DNA of 64,000 bases from Solimonas sp. K1W22B-7. GTDB lineage: Bacteria > Pseudomonadota > Gammaproteobacteria > Nevskiales > Nevskiaceae. Made by a program: the position numbers and the translations under genes. Location: positions 4,216,001 to 4,280,000 of the forward strand of contig NZ_CP031704.1 of NCBI RefSeq assembly GCF_003428335.1, in the 5' to 3' direction. The notes beneath the pieces were generated by a model that worked only from the letters and a program-made list of their open reading frames with translations, ran no database searches and had not been told where the DNA came from. The first letter of the stretch is position 1, and each line of letters opens with the position of its first letter. This document shows, in pieces, positions 15,501-24,403 of this stretch.

Positions 15501-18056
15501 CTAGAACTTGAACTGGAACGCGGCGAACAGCTTGCGGCCGGCCTGCTGGGTCACGCCGTAGGCTCCGGGGAAGAAGGCCGTGTCCACCACCTGCGTCGCG
15601 TAGTTCTCGTCGGTCAGGTTGCTGCCGCCGATGGCGAGGCTCCAGCGGCCCTCGGGATGGCTCAGCGCGACGCGGCCGGACCAGGTGGAGTGGGCCGGGA
15701 CGAAGGTGTGCGGGTCGAGATCGATGTCGGTGTACTGGTCGCCCTGGTAGAGCCAGTCCACCGCGAACTGCATCATCAGTCCGCGCACCGGGACCGTTAT
15801 CGTCGGCGTGAGCGAGGCGGTCAGCTTCGGGGCAAAGGCCAGTTCCTTGCCGCTCAAGTCCTGGACGCTGCCGGAGGGCATGTTCACCGTCGGCTGGCCA
15901 TTGGGGTAGGAATCGTAGTGGGCATCCAGCACGCCCAGCGATCCCATCAGCGTCAGGAAGGGCAGCGGCGTGTACCACATGGCATCCACCTCGACGCCCT
16001 GCGAGATCGCGGTGGCGGCGTTGGCGACGTTGATGAAGGCGCCGTCGATGGCCAGGGTCTGCAGGTCGTCGAAGTAGCTGTAGAACACCGTGGCGTTCAG
16101 GCTCAGCGAGCGGTCGAGCAGCATGGACTTGAAGCCGGCCTCCCAGGACTCGACGTTCTCCGGCTCGAACTGCAGGTTGCGGCCGTCGAAGGAGGCGGCG
16201 TTGAAGCCGCCGCTCTTGTAGCCGCGCGTGTAGCTGGCGAACAGCGACAGGTCATCCGACGGGAAATACTGCAGCGACAGCTTGGGCGAGACGTCGTCCT
16301 CGTCGCGCGACAGGCCGGGGGCGTCGTAGTCGCGGGCATTGAGGGCGACGCGCATCAGGCACAGCGGCGGCAGGGTACAGGTGGAGACGCCGCTCATGTC
16401 GGCCTGCTTCTTCTCGCGGTTGATGCGCAGGCCCGGGGTCAGCGCCCAGTGCTCGTTCAGATGCCAGGTGGCCTGGCCGAAGAAGGCGAGCGTCTGCACC
16501 TCGGTCAGGTAGTTCACGGAGTAGGCGTCGTCGCCGACGACCGGGGCGATGACACCGCTGAGCAGTTCGGCGAGCAGGCCGAGGCCCGGCAGCGGGAAGG
16601 TGAAGGTGGTGCCGCCGATCTGACGCAGGGCGTCGCCGGTGACGGCGTAGGCGGCCAGCTGCTCGCCGGCCGAGACGCGGGCGACCTGGTCCATGTGCGA
16701 CTCCATGTAGAAGCCGCCGGCGATGAAGTCGATGCGCTCGCCCAGGCCGAACAGGCCTTGGTTGAACACGCCGTCGAGGCGCAGCTCGGCGCTCTGCTGC
16801 TTGTAGTTCCAGGTGGTGCGGATGCGGCCGATGTCGGCCGGCGAGGTATCGAGGTCGGGCGCGGCGTCGACGCCCATTTCGCTGTCGCCGAGCACCAGCG
16901 TGGCGCGCAGGTCGTCGACCGGGCCGAGCTTGCCGATGCTCCAGCGGCCGATCAGGCCGAGGGTGTCGGAGTCCTTGTCGAGGTAGCCATCGTAGTCGTG
17001 CGACAGCCGGTGGTTGTAGCCGTCGCCGTCGGCCTGCGGATCGTAGTTGCGCAGGAAGGCGAGCGTGCTGGGCTGCAGGTTGTCGAGCTGCACCGGCCAG
17101 TAGCTGGCGCTGGTCTGCGCATGCTGCGCGCTCAGTTCCAGCTCCAGTGCCTCGGTGGGCTTGAGCAGCAGCTTGAGGCGCTGGGCCTGCTGGCGGGCGC
17201 GGTCCTCGGGGCGGTCGCGGGTGGTGTTGTAGAGCTCGCCGCCGGGGTGATCGATGTCAAGCAGGGCCAGGCGGATGCCGCCCCAGGAGGCGAACATGCC
17301 GCCGACACCGGCCTCGATGCGGCGCTCGTCCGGATCGGAGACGCTGAGGCGCAGGTCGGCGCCGAATTCCTCGGTGGGACCCTTGGTCAGGACGTTGAAG
17401 ACGCCGGCGGTGGTGTTCTTGCCGAACAGGGTGCCCTGCGGGCCGCGCAGGACCTCGACGCGTTCGATGTCGAACATGCCGTCGGTGATGTAGGGCGCGC
17501 GGCCGAGGAAGAGTTCGTCCTGCACGTAGCCGACCGAGCTTTCGAAGCCGGAGTTGAGCGGGCTGGTGCCGAAGCCGCGGATGCTGATCTGGGTCAGCGC
17601 CGGGTCGTTGTCGGAGGAGAACTTGAGGTTGGGGATGTAGGCGGCGACATCGGCGATGGAAACGGCGCCGACCTCGTTCATGAAGTCGCCGTTGACCGCG
17701 GTGATCGACACCGGCACGTCCTGGATCGATTGCTCGGTCTTCTGCGCGGTGACGATGATCTCTTCGATCTGGCGCTGCGCGCGGCGCGGCCTGGCGGCCG
17801 GCACCGGCGTGGGCTGGGTGGCCACCGGGATGGTCGGCAGGGTTTCCGGCGCGGGGCTCGCGGCGGCGGGCGGGGCCGGCGCGGGCTCGGCAGGAGCGGA
17901 AGCGGCGGGCGCTGGTTCGGCCGGCACCGGCGAGGCCTCGGCATCGCCCAGCAGGAAATCGAGTTCGTCGTCGGCCGGCGCATCGGCCGCCGCGGCGGCA
18001 TTGCCACCCAGCGCACCCGCCAGCAGTAATGTCCACAGCATGATGCTGTTGCGCAT
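15501..18056 (-). CDS. TonB-dependent outer-membrane receptor
   Basis: 851 residues. Start 18056 is set by GGAGGAG nine bases upstream and a signal peptide of about 25 residues. An unusual Pro/Ala-rich stretch follows (about residues 40-95). The plug domain begins IEEIIVTAQKTEQSIQDVPVSI and continues to VEVLRGPQGTLFGKNTTAGVFNVLTK. A 22-strand barrel region ends in FQFKF with terminal Phe. Receptors of this FecA/CirA-like subgroup with VTAQK plugs often import hydrophobic carbon sources in environmental Proteobacteria. It is divergent from the acyl-CoA ligase operon, with two operator-like repeats between, so uptake and activation of one substrate is a likely pairing. Confidence 0.92.
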   Translation of the reverse strand: MRNSIMLWTLLLAGALGGNAAAAADAPADDELDFLLGDAEASPVPAEPAPAASAPAEPAPAPPAAASPAPETLPTIPVATQPTPVPAARPRRAQRQIEEIIVTAQKTEQSIQDVPVSITAVNGDFMNEVGAVSIADVAAYIPNLKFSSDNDPALTQISIRGFGTSPLNSGFESSVGYVQDELFLGRAPYITDGMFDIERVEVLRGPQGTLFGKNTTAGVFNVLTKGPTEEFGADLRLSVSDPDERRIEAGVGGMFASWGGIRLALLDIDHPGGELYNTTRDRPEDRARQQAQRLKLLLKPTEALELELSAQHAQTSASYWPVQLDNLQPSTLAFLRNYDPQADGDGYNHRLSHDYDGYLDKDSDTLGLIGRWSIGKLGPVDDLRATLVLGDSEMGVDAAPDLDTSPADIGRIRTTWNYKQQSAELRLDGVFNQGLFGLGERIDFIAGGFYMESHMDQVARVSAGEQLAAYAVTGDALRQIGGTTFTFPLPGLGLLAELLSGVIAPVVGDDAYSVNYLTEVQTLAFFGQATWHLNEHWALTPGLRINREKKQADMSGVSTCTLPPLCLMRVALNARDYDAPGLSRDEDDVSPKLSLQYFPSDDLSLFASYTRGYKSGGFNAASFDGRNLQFEPENVESWEAGFKSMLLDRSLSLNATVFYSYFDDLQTLAIDGAFINVANAATAISQGVEVDAMWYTPLPFLTLMGSLGVLDAHYDSYPNGQPTVNMPSGSVQDLSGKELAFAPKLTASLTPTITVPVRGLMMQFAVDWLYQGDQYTDIDLDPHTFVPAHSTWSGRVALSHPEGRWSLAIGGSNLTDENYATQVVDTAFFPGAYGVTQQAGRKLFAAFQFKF

Positions 18057-18147
18057 TGCCAACGTCTCCTCCGGATCCGTGCGCGCTTGTGCCATGGTGG
18101 CCGGGCGCATCGCCGATCACAGGACTATCCCGCGCGCCCGGCATGAT

Positions 18148-18164
18148 TGTCAATGAACTTCACA
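18148..18164. promoter_or_regulatory. 17-bp inverted-repeat operator candidate (site 4)
   Basis: TGTCAAT-GAA-CTTCACA, with outer flanks AT on both sides (ATTGT...ACAAT). It lies 92 bases upstream of the TonB-receptor start. Confidence 0.5.
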
Positions 18165-18217
18165 ATATTACGGGATCGTTGCGCGCTGCGGCACGCCGCA
18201 GGGGCCAGCTTTTAAAT

Positions 18218-18234
18218 TGTGAAGATTCTTGACA
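18218..18234. promoter_or_regulatory. 17-bp inverted-repeat operator candidate (site 5)
   Basis: TGTGAAG-ATT-CTTGACA, the best match to the shared pattern (6 of 7 arm pairs). It lies 55 bases upstream of the acyl-CoA ligase start. Confidence 0.6.
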
Positions 18235-18288
18235 TAAAAGAGAGCCCCCGGCGATAGTCCGGCGGCGCGGCCAGCCGAGGAGAACGGC

Positions 18289-19965
18289 ATGAACCTGGTG
18301 GAGCGACTGCTGGACTGGGAGCGGCGCGAGCCGCAGCGGCCGTGGCTGTTCCAGCCGGTCGATGGCGTCGAACGGGCATATACCTTCGGCGAGGTGGCCG
18401 CCGAGGTGCGCCGCGCCGCCGGCGCGATCCGCGCGCTGGGCCTGCCGCCCGGCAGCCGCCTGGGGATCACCGGCCGCAACACCGCGCACTGGATCATCGC
18501 CGACCTCGCCTGCGCGATGGCCGGCCATATCGCGGTGGGCCTCTACCCACGCCAGGGCAAGGCAACGCTGGGCTACGTGCTGGACCATGCCGAGGTGCGC
18601 CATGTCTTCATCGGCCCCTCGCTGATGCCGGGCGATGCCGAGGAGATGGTGGCCAACCTGCCGGCCGGCGTGCGGAGCATCGCCCTGCCCTATGCCGGCC
18701 TGCCGCGCAGCGACCTGGGCTGGACGGAATTCCTCGGCGACCACGCGCCGCTGAGCGACTACACGCCGCCGCCGGCCGATGCACTGGCAATGCTGATCTA
18801 CACCTCGGGCACCTCGGGGCAACCCAAGGGCGTGATGCTGTCGAACGCCAACATCAGCTTCGCGATCGACAACATCCTGAAGAACACCATGGCGCCGCTG
18901 CCGCGCGAGGTGCTGTTCTCCTACCTGCCGCTGGCGCATTTGATGGAGCGCGTGTTCGGTGAGGCGATGGGCCTGGCGGTGGGCGCGGAGCTGCACTTCC
19001 TGGAAAAGCCCGAGGCGCTAGCGGAAACGCTGGCGCGCGTGGTACCGACGCGCTTCTCCGGCGTGCCGCTGGTGTACACGCGCGTACAGGCCGGCATCCT
19101 CGGCAAGCTGCCGCAGCACAAGCTCGACCGCCTGCTGCGCATCCCGCTGGTGAACCGCTGGTTCCGCAAGACCCTGCGCCGCAAGATGGGCCTGCAGAAT
19201 GTGGAGTCCCTGGGCTGCGGCGCCGCCGCCGCGCCGCTGCCGATGATCGAGTGGTTCGAAAAGCTGGGCCTGCAGATCAACCAGGGCTACGGCATGACCG
19301 AGACCTGCGCCTATGCGGCGGTGGAACTGCCGGAGCTACGCCGCCTGGGCTCGGTGGGCAAGCCCCTGCCCGATTCCGGGTTCCGGCTCGCCGCGGACGG
19401 CGAAATCCAGTTCCGCCACGGCGGCGTGATGATGGGCTACTTCAAGGACCCGGCGCAGACCGCCGCTGCCTTCACCGAGGATGGCTGGCTGCGCACCGGG
19501 GACCGCGGCCGCGTCGACGCCGACGGCTTCCTCTACGTGACCGGGCGCATCAAGGACGAGTTCAAGACCGGCAAGGGCAAGTACGTGGTGCCGGTGCCGA
19601 TCGAAGGCGCGATGGCACGCAACACCGACCTGGAGCAGCTCTGCCTCTGCGGCGCGGGCCTGAACCAGCCGATCCTGCTGGCGACGCTGAGCCCCAATGG
19701 CAAGACCCGCGTGCACGCCGGTCTCGAGGCTGCACTGCGCGACGATATCGCGGCGGTCAATGCCACGCTGGCCGAACATGAGCGCATCGCGCAGTGCCTG
19801 ATCGTGGAAGGCGCCTGGACGCCGGACAACGGCCTGGTCACGCCCACCGGCAAGATCCGCCGCCCGGTGATCGAGGCGCACTACGCCGATCTGTTGGCGT
19901 GCTGCGTGCAGCACCGCGAGCAGGTCGTCTGCTGGCAGAAGGATCTGGAGGCGGCAACGGCATGA
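18289..19965 (+). CDS. AMP-forming acyl-CoA synthetase
   Basis: 558 residues of the ANL superfamily; activates a carboxylic acid to its CoA ester with ATP. The P-loop [11 protein letters not shown] is at about 171-181, with [13 protein letters not shown] (A5), GWLRTGDRG (A7) and [15 protein letters not shown] (hinge and the catalytic-Lys region). It resembles long-chain synthetases (FadD15-like) rather than acetate enzymes. It is the first gene of a three-gene operon with a GMC oxidoreductase (ATGA overlap) and a CoA-transferase. It is divergent from the TonB receptor, so activation of the imported compound is inferred. Confidence 0.9.
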   Translation: MNLVERLLDWERREPQRPWLFQPVDGVERAYTFGEVAAEVRRAAGAIRALGLPPGSRLGITGRNTAHWIIADLACAMAGHIAVGLYPRQGKATLGYVLDHAEVRHVFIGPSLMPGDAEEMVANLPAGVRSIALPYAGLPRSDLGWTEFLGDHAPLSDYTPPPADALAMLIYTSGTSGQPKGVMLSNANISFAIDNILKNTMAPLPREVLFSYLPLAHLMERVFGEAMGLAVGAELHFLEKPEALAETLARVVPTRFSGVPLVYTRVQAGILGKLPQHKLDRLLRIPLVNRWFRKTLRRKMGLQNVESLGCGAAAAPLPMIEWFEKLGLQINQGYGMTETCAYAAVELPELRRLGSVGKPLPDSGFRLAADGEIQFRHGGVMMGYFKDPAQTAAAFTEDGWLRTGDRGRVDADGFLYVTGRIKDEFKTGKGKYVVPVPIEGAMARNTDLEQLCLCGAGLNQPILLATLSPNGKTRVHAGLEAALRDDIAAVNATLAEHERIAQCLIVEGAWTPDNGLVTPTGKIRRPVIEAHYADLLACCVQHREQVVCWQKDLEAATA

Positions 19966-21584
19966 GCGAGGCGACGGAGTACGACTACCTCATCGTCGGC
20001 GGCGGCTCGGCCGGCTGCGTGCTGGCCAACCGCCTCAGCGCGAGTGGCCAGTACCGCGTGGCACTGCTGGAGGCCGGCCCGGCCGACAGGAATTTCAACA
20101 TCAAGTTTCCCGGCGGCATCGCGGCGCTGGCCCAGGATGCGAAGCACAACTGGCAGTTCTGGACGACGCCGCAGGCGCATCTGCAGGGGCGGCGCCTGTA
20201 TTGCCCGCGCGGCAAGGTGCTGGGCGGCAGCAGCGCGATCAACGCGATGTGCTACGTCCGCGGCAATCCACAGGACTACGACGACTGGGCCGCCGCCGGC
20301 TGCGAGGGCTGGTCGTATGCCGAAGTGCTGCCCTATTTCAGGCAATCCGAATGCTTCGCCGCGGACCCGGGCGATGCCAGCCATGGCCATGAGGGACCGC
20401 TGCACGTGAGCCGTCGGGTGCATCCGGACAACCCTTTGTCGCTGGCCTTCCTCGGTGCCGCCCAGCAGGCAGGCTATGCAAGCCTTCACGACAACCACCT
20501 GAGCGGCAGCGAGGGCGTGGGCGAGTACCGCGTGTTCCAGAAGAACGGCGAGCGCCACAGCAATGCCGAGGCCTACCTGCGGCCGGCCGAGGGGCGCGGC
20601 AATCTGCGCGTGCTCACCGGCGCGAGCGTGACGCGGGTGCTGCTCGAAGGACGCCGGGCGGTCGGCATCAGCGTCCTGCAGGGCGGCCATGAGCGGCAGC
20701 TGAGCGCGCGGCGCGAGGTGATCCTCGCCGCCGGCGCGATCCAGTCGCCGCAGCTGCTGATGCTGTCGGGCATCGGCCCGCGCGCGGAGCTGCAGGCGCA
20801 GGGGGTCGATGTGCTGCACGAGCTGCCCGGCGTCGGCGCCAACCTGCAGGACCATCTCGATGTCTTCGTGTCCTGGCGCTCCAGGTCGAAGGCGGGCTTC
20901 TCGTTCCACCCCAGCTACTGGTGGCGCATGATCCGCGGCCTGTTCCAGTACCTGCTGCGCCGCCGCGGCGAGTTGACCACCAACATCGCCGAGGTGGGCG
21001 GCTTCATCCGCAGCGAGCCGCAGGCCGCGCGCCCGGACATCCAGTGGCATTTCCTGCCGTCGGTGAACACGGTCCATGCTTTCGAGCTGAAGCGCGCGTT
21101 CCGCTACGGCTACTCGGTGATGAGCTATTTCCTGCGGCCCTACTCGCGCGGCCGCGTCGGCCTGGGCAGCCCGGACCCGCTGGCACCGCCGCTGGTCGAC
21201 TTCAACTACGGCGCCGACCCGCGCGACCTGCAGGCGCTGGTCCGCGGCATCCGCAAGACCCGCGAGGTGCTGGCACAGCCGGCTTTCGACGCGCATCGTC
21301 TCGAGGAAGTGGAGCCGGGTGCGGGGCTGCAGTCCGACGCCGAGTTGCTGGACTGGGTGCGCGGCCATGCCGAGACCGCCTACCATCCGGTGGGCAGCTG
21401 CAGGATGGGCACGGACGATCGGGCCGTGGTCGATCCGCAGCTGCGGGTGCGCGGACTGCAGGGACTGCGGGTGGTCGATGCCTCGATCATGCCCAGCCTG
21501 GTCAGCGGCAATACCAATGCGGCGGCGACGATGATCGGCGAGAAGGGCGCGGCGATGATCCTGGCCGATGCCAAAGGGAGATAG
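19962..21584 (+). CDS. GMC-family FAD oxidoreductase (choline dehydrogenase-like)
   Basis: 540 residues. The N-terminal Rossmann motif is [20 protein letters not shown], then [22 protein letters not shown] and [20 protein letters not shown] (the two GMC signatures). The C-terminal [10 protein letters not shown] has the catalytic His, with the second His/Asn in [17 protein letters not shown]. It oxidises an alcohol to an aldehyde or ketone. The start at 19962 overlaps the ligase stop (ATGA), showing translational coupling; the frame is open upstream but that part is within the ligase gene. Substrate unknown; a terpene or alkyl alcohol is plausible. Confidence 0.92.
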   Translation: MSEATEYDYLIVGGGSAGCVLANRLSASGQYRVALLEAGPADRNFNIKFPGGIAALAQDAKHNWQFWTTPQAHLQGRRLYCPRGKVLGGSSAINAMCYVRGNPQDYDDWAAAGCEGWSYAEVLPYFRQSECFAADPGDASHGHEGPLHVSRRVHPDNPLSLAFLGAAQQAGYASLHDNHLSGSEGVGEYRVFQKNGERHSNAEAYLRPAEGRGNLRVLTGASVTRVLLEGRRAVGISVLQGGHERQLSARREVILAAGAIQSPQLLMLSGIGPRAELQAQGVDVLHELPGVGANLQDHLDVFVSWRSRSKAGFSFHPSYWWRMIRGLFQYLLRRRGELTTNIAEVGGFIRSEPQAARPDIQWHFLPSVNTVHAFELKRAFRYGYSVMSYFLRPYSRGRVGLGSPDPLAPPLVDFNYGADPRDLQALVRGIRKTREVLAQPAFDAHRLEEVEPGAGLQSDAELLDWVRGHAETAYHPVGSCRMGTDDRAVVDPQLRVRGLQGLRVVDASIMPSLVSGNTNAAATMIGEKGAAMILADAKGR

Positions 21585-21591
21585 GAAGAGC

Positions 21592-22806
21592 ATGAGCAGT
21601 ACCGGAACCGCTTTCGCACATGGCCCGCTGACCGGGCTGCGGGTGATCGAACTGGGCACGCTGATCGCCGGGCCCTTCTGCGGCCAGCTGATGGCGGACT
21701 TCGGCGCCGAGGTGATCAAGGTGGAGCCGCCCGGCAGCGGCGACCCGATGCGCCAGTGGGGCAAGCGCACGGAAGACGGCAAGCCGCTGTGGTGGCCGGT
21801 GATCGCGCGCAACAAGAAGTCGGTGACGCTGGACCTGCGCCAGGCGGAGGGACAGGCCATGCTGCGCCGGCTGGTGGAGCAGGCCGACATCCTGATCGAG
21901 AATTTCCGCCCCGGCACACTGGAGAAGTGGAACCTGGGCTGGGATGCGCTGAGCGCCGCCAACCCGAAGCTGATCATGGTGCGGGTGTCGGGCTACGGCC
22001 AGGACGGCCCCTACGCGGAGCAGCCGTCCTTCGGCGTGATCGGCGAGGCGATGGGCGGCCTGCGCTACATCGTCGGCGATCCTTCCGCCCCGCCCTCGCG
22101 GGTCGGCATCTCGATCGGCGATACGCTGGCGGCGACCTTCGGCTGCCTGGGCGCGCTGGCGGCACTCAACGTGCGCCACGCCACCGGCCGCGGCCAGATG
22201 GTGGATTCGGCGCTGTACGAGGCCGTGCTCAACGTCATGGAATCGCTGATCCCGGAGTACGACAAGACCGGCTTCATCCGCGAGCGCAACGGCGCGATCC
22301 TGCCCGGCATCGCGCCTTCGAACGTCTACGCGACGGCCGACGGCATGGTGCTGATCGGCGCCAACCAGGACGGGGTGTTCGCGCGGCTGTGCAAAGCCAT
22401 GGGCGAGGAAGCCATGGGCACCTGTCCGGAATACGGCAGCCACGACGCGCGGGGTCAGCGCCAGGCGGAACTGGACGAGCGCATCGAGCGCTGGACGCGG
22501 GCGCGGCCGACGAAGGAGGTGCTGGCCCTGATGCGCGAGCACGGCGTGCCGGCCGGCCTGATCTACCGCGCTCCCGACATGCTCGCCGACCCGCATTTCC
22601 AGGCGCGCCAGGCGGTGGTCAGCGTCGCCCACCCGGATTTCGGCGAATTGCGTATGCAGAACGTGGCGCCGAAGCTGTCGGAGACCCCCGGCCGCATCCG
22701 CCAGCCCAGCCCGGCGCTGGGCCAGCACAACGGCGAAATCTATGGCGGCCTGCTGGGCCTGGACGCGGCGGCGCTGGAGGGACTGCGGCAGCAGGGGATC
22801 GTTTGA
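21592..22806 (+). CDS. family III CoA-transferase (CaiB/BaiF)
   Basis: 404 residues. Typical start LTGLRVIELGTLIAGPFCGQLMADFGAEVIKVEPPGSGDPMR, with the active-site Asp expected further in, and GMVLIGANQDGVFARLCKAMG in the middle domain. Moves CoA between carboxylic acids without ATP. ATG 21592 follows GGAAGAG and comes seven bases after the GMC gene stop, so it is the third gene of the ligase operon. It may recycle CoA from a product acyl-CoA to the incoming acid, as in bile-acid and carnitine pathways. No terminator is obvious before the tRNA gene. Confidence 0.9.
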   Translation: MSSTGTAFAHGPLTGLRVIELGTLIAGPFCGQLMADFGAEVIKVEPPGSGDPMRQWGKRTEDGKPLWWPVIARNKKSVTLDLRQAEGQAMLRRLVEQADILIENFRPGTLEKWNLGWDALSAANPKLIMVRVSGYGQDGPYAEQPSFGVIGEAMGGLRYIVGDPSAPPSRVGISIGDTLAATFGCLGALAALNVRHATGRGQMVDSALYEAVLNVMESLIPEYDKTGFIRERNGAILPGIAPSNVYATADGMVLIGANQDGVFARLCKAMGEEAMGTCPEYGSHDARGQRQAELDERIERWTRARPTKEVLALMREHGVPAGLIYRAPDMLADPHFQARQAVVSVAHPDFGELRMQNVAPKLSETPGRIRQPSPALGQHNGEIYGGLLGLDAAALEGLRQQGIV

Positions 22807-22843
22807 CGATCCTGGGGTCTTCCCCCTATCATTCGCCCCCCTC

Positions 22844-22918
22844 GGACAGTTAGCTCAGCGGTAGAGCATCGCTTTCACACGGCGGGGGTCACAGGTTCAA
22901 GCCCTGTACTGTCCACCA
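22844..22918 (+). tRNA. tRNA-Val (anticodon CAC)
   Basis: 75 nt cloverleaf: acceptor GGACAGT/ACTGTCC, D-stem GCTC/GAGC, anticodon loop TTCACAC with anticodon CAC, T-arm ACAGG/CCTGT with TTCAAGC loop, and encoded CCA end. Confidence 0.95.
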
Positions 22919-22926
22919 AACGAGAC

Positions 22927-22965
22927 AAGGAGATAGCTGCCAGCCAGCTATCTCCTTTTTTGTTT
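22927..22965 (+). terminator. Rho-independent terminator of tRNA-Val
   Basis: 13-bp perfect stem AAGGAGATAGCTG/CAGCTATCTCCTT with a 5-base loop, then TTTTTGTTTT, starting 8 bases after the tRNA 3-prime end. Confidence 0.95.
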
Positions 22966-23001
22966 TCCGGGGTCCCCGCTGCTGCGCGCCGACACCCGCC
23001 C

Positions 23002-23271
23002 TTAGGGCCTGTCATCCCTTCCCTGGTCGCTGCGATGCCCCCGTATTTGCCGCCAGGCAAGGCGCGAGGAGGTCGCTTATCGGGAATAAGGGACTGACGA
23101 GCAACACAGCATGGCGGCAAAGACGGGGGCACCCGAAGGGCGGGGCCGCCTGGGCGCAGGGCTATGCCCCGAGTCGCTGATGTACATCAAGTACACGGCG
23201 CGCCTCGGGGCATAGCCCTGCACCCAGGCGGCCTCCGTCGCAGCGATCAGGGAAGGGATGACAGGCCCTAA
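23002..23271. repeat. 270-bp structured repeat element, copy 1
   Basis: Terminal inverted repeats of 34 bp (23002-23035 and 23238-23271, one mismatch) enclose two inner hairpins. Hairpin 1 is 23036-23055 with 23112-23131 (19 of 20). Hairpin 2 is 23144-23173 with 23204-23233 (29 of 30), topped by TGTAC-ATCAA-GTACA. The whole folds as a three-way junction. Copy 2 at 24134 has the same length and layout. No transposase or plausible protein is inside. The right end supplies the TAG stop of the adjacent minus-strand gene at 23268. The family is unknown to me. Confidence 0.85.
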
Positions 23272-23561
23272 AGCGAAGCGCGCTCCGCCGAAACCGCGGC
23301 CGCCGATGCCACCGGCGGCTTCATGCGCGCACGGTAGCTCTCGACTGCCCGCTGGCGGGTGTCCACGCCGAGCTTCAGGTAGGCATTCTTGAGGTGGTGC
23401 TTCACGGTATTGACCGATATGCCATGCACATCCGCGATCTGCCGGATCCGCAGGGGTTGCGACAGGGAATCCAGCATCAGGCATTCTTTCCTTGTCAGCT
23501 CATCGATAGACCGACGTATAGCCACGAATCTTTCTCCCGCCAGCGACACCATTGGGGTCAA
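23268..23561 (-). CDS. small LuxR-type helix-turn-helix protein
   Basis: 97 residues holding only a LuxR/FixJ-type HTH: ELTRKECLMLDSLSQPLR, IRQIADVHGISVNTVKHHLK, then NAYLKLGVDTRQRAV. No receiver or autoinducer domain precedes it. The last residues (SAAAVSAERASL) are low-complexity, and the TAG stop lies within the terminal repeat of the 270-bp element, so the original C-terminus may have been changed by that element. It could be an orphan regulator; its target may include the neighbouring 65-residue gene. No other gene is in the 200 bases upstream. Confidence 0.75.
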   Translation of the reverse strand: MTPMVSLAGERFVAIRRSIDELTRKECLMLDSLSQPLRIRQIADVHGISVNTVKHHLKNAYLKLGVDTRQRAVESYRARMKPPVASAAAVSAERASL

Positions 23562-23660
23562 TTCTGCGGCAGCGTTCTCTATTAATCAACACTGATGTCT
23601 TATTGATTGCCGGCGGAGGCGCCAGCACAGTGCCGGGTCAGGCAAAAACAGCCGGGCAAA

Positions 23661-23687
23661 AAGAAAGGGCCACGGAGACCGTGGCCC
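23661..23687 (-). terminator. Rho-independent terminator of the 65-residue gene
   Basis: On the minus strand a perfect 9-bp stem GGGCCACGG/CCGTGGCCC with a TCT loop is followed by TTTCTTTTT. It lies about 75 bases after the stop codon at 23761. Confidence 0.85.
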
Positions 23688-23760
23688 AAAGTAGATCCTG
23701 TGCGGATCTGGAGGAGACTGTAGACCGGCGGCCCTGGGGCCACCGATGTGATGCGGGCCT

Positions 23761-23958
23761 TCAGGCGGCCTGGCGCATCGGTTCCGGTGTTTCCATGACC
23801 ACCTTGCGGGAGGCCTGGATGGAAGTGCGGGCCAGCTGGATGCCCGGCGCCGTCACGCGGCTGAGCCGGCGGTGATCGGTGATGGCATCGGCCAGTTCCA
23901 GAGCGGCCGTGGCGGCCAGGAAGGCAGCGGTGCTGCCGACAACGATGATTTCGAACAT
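23761..23958 (-). CDS. small hypothetical protein
   Basis: 65 residues, not recognised. It begins with a hydrophobic helix MFEIIVVGSTAAFLAATAALELADAI (about residues 2-25), followed by a charged DHRRLSR and an amphipathic tail. It may be a single-pass or peripheral membrane peptide. A G-rich ribosome site (GGGGGGTAA) precedes ATG 23958, and a clear terminator follows the gene. Upstream is an AT-rich promoter-like region with a 15-bp palindrome at 24016. These flanking signals, rather than homology, are the reason to accept it as real. Confidence 0.6.
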   Translation of the reverse strand: MFEIIVVGSTAAFLAATAALELADAITDHRRLSRVTAPGIQLARTSIQASRKVVMETPEPMRQAA

Positions 23959-24015
23959 TTTGCTTACCCCCCGATTTCTCGAGCACTTGTTTAGGTAGGC
24001 ATACGATACCGACGG

Positions 24016-24030
24016 TGTTGCACTGCAACA
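24016..24030. promoter_or_regulatory. 15-bp palindrome upstream of the 65-residue gene
   Basis: TGTTGCA-C-TGCAACA, perfect, in an AT-rich stretch 58 bases upstream of the start codon at 23958. A regulator binding site is likely; the small LuxR-type protein is one candidate. Confidence 0.5.
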
Positions 24031-24073
24031 ATTGATATTTACTTAGCTAACGATTTAGAAAAACTAAACAAAA

Positions 24074-24095
24074 AAAGGCCTTTTGCGAGGCTTTT
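24074..24095 (-). terminator. possible terminator after the aldo/keto reductase operon
   Basis: Minus strand: AAAAGCCT, loop CGCAAA, AGGCCTTTT with one bulge, then a run of T. It lies beyond repeat copy 2. The rest of 23959-24133 is AT-rich and shows no gene. Confidence 0.4.
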
Positions 24096-24133
24096 CCTTA
24101 ACAATCCCAGGGTAGGCGCGGCGAGGGCCTGTC

Positions 24134-24403
24134 CTAGGGCCTGTTAACCCTACGGCAGTCGCTGCGATGCCCCCGTATTTGCCGCCAGGCAAGGCGCGAG
24201 GAGGGCGCTTATCGGGAATAAGTGACCGACGAGCAACACAGCATGGCGGCAAATACGGGGGCACCCGGAGGGCGGGACCGTTTTGGCGCAGGGCGTCGTC
24301 CCGCCCCGCTTATGTACGTTTAGTACACCGCGCGTGCCGGGACATAGCCCTGCGCCAAAACGGCCTCCGTCGCAGCGACTGCCGTAGGGTTAACAGGCCC
24401 TAG
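24134..24403. repeat. 270-bp structured repeat element, copy 2
   Basis: 34-bp perfect terminal inverted repeats (24134-24167, 24370-24403). The first 12 or so bases are shared with copy 1 but the inner arm differs (AACCCTACGGCAG here, CATCCCTTCCCTG there) and still pairs fully. The left inner hairpin is 20 of 20. The right hairpin has TTTT/AAAA where copy 1 has CCTG/CAGG, and its tip TGTAC-GTTTA-GTACA is kept. Same orientation as copy 1. Its right end supplies the TAG stop of the aldo/keto reductase gene. A further AGGGCCTGT just outside (24124) may be a remnant of another copy. Confidence 0.85.

Noticed and set aside
23036-23484. Open frames crossing the first structured repeat
   Set aside because: They follow palindromic repeat sequence and only extend shadows of the LuxR-type gene; no independent start signals.
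22844-24403. tRNA-Val as an integration site of a genomic island
   Set aside because: No integrase and no repeated tRNA 3-prime end was seen in the window; the 270-bp elements have their own inverted ends.
23002-24403. The repeats as a CRISPR array
   Set aside because: Only two copies of 270 bp, 862 bp apart, with genes between; no regular spacers and no cas genes.
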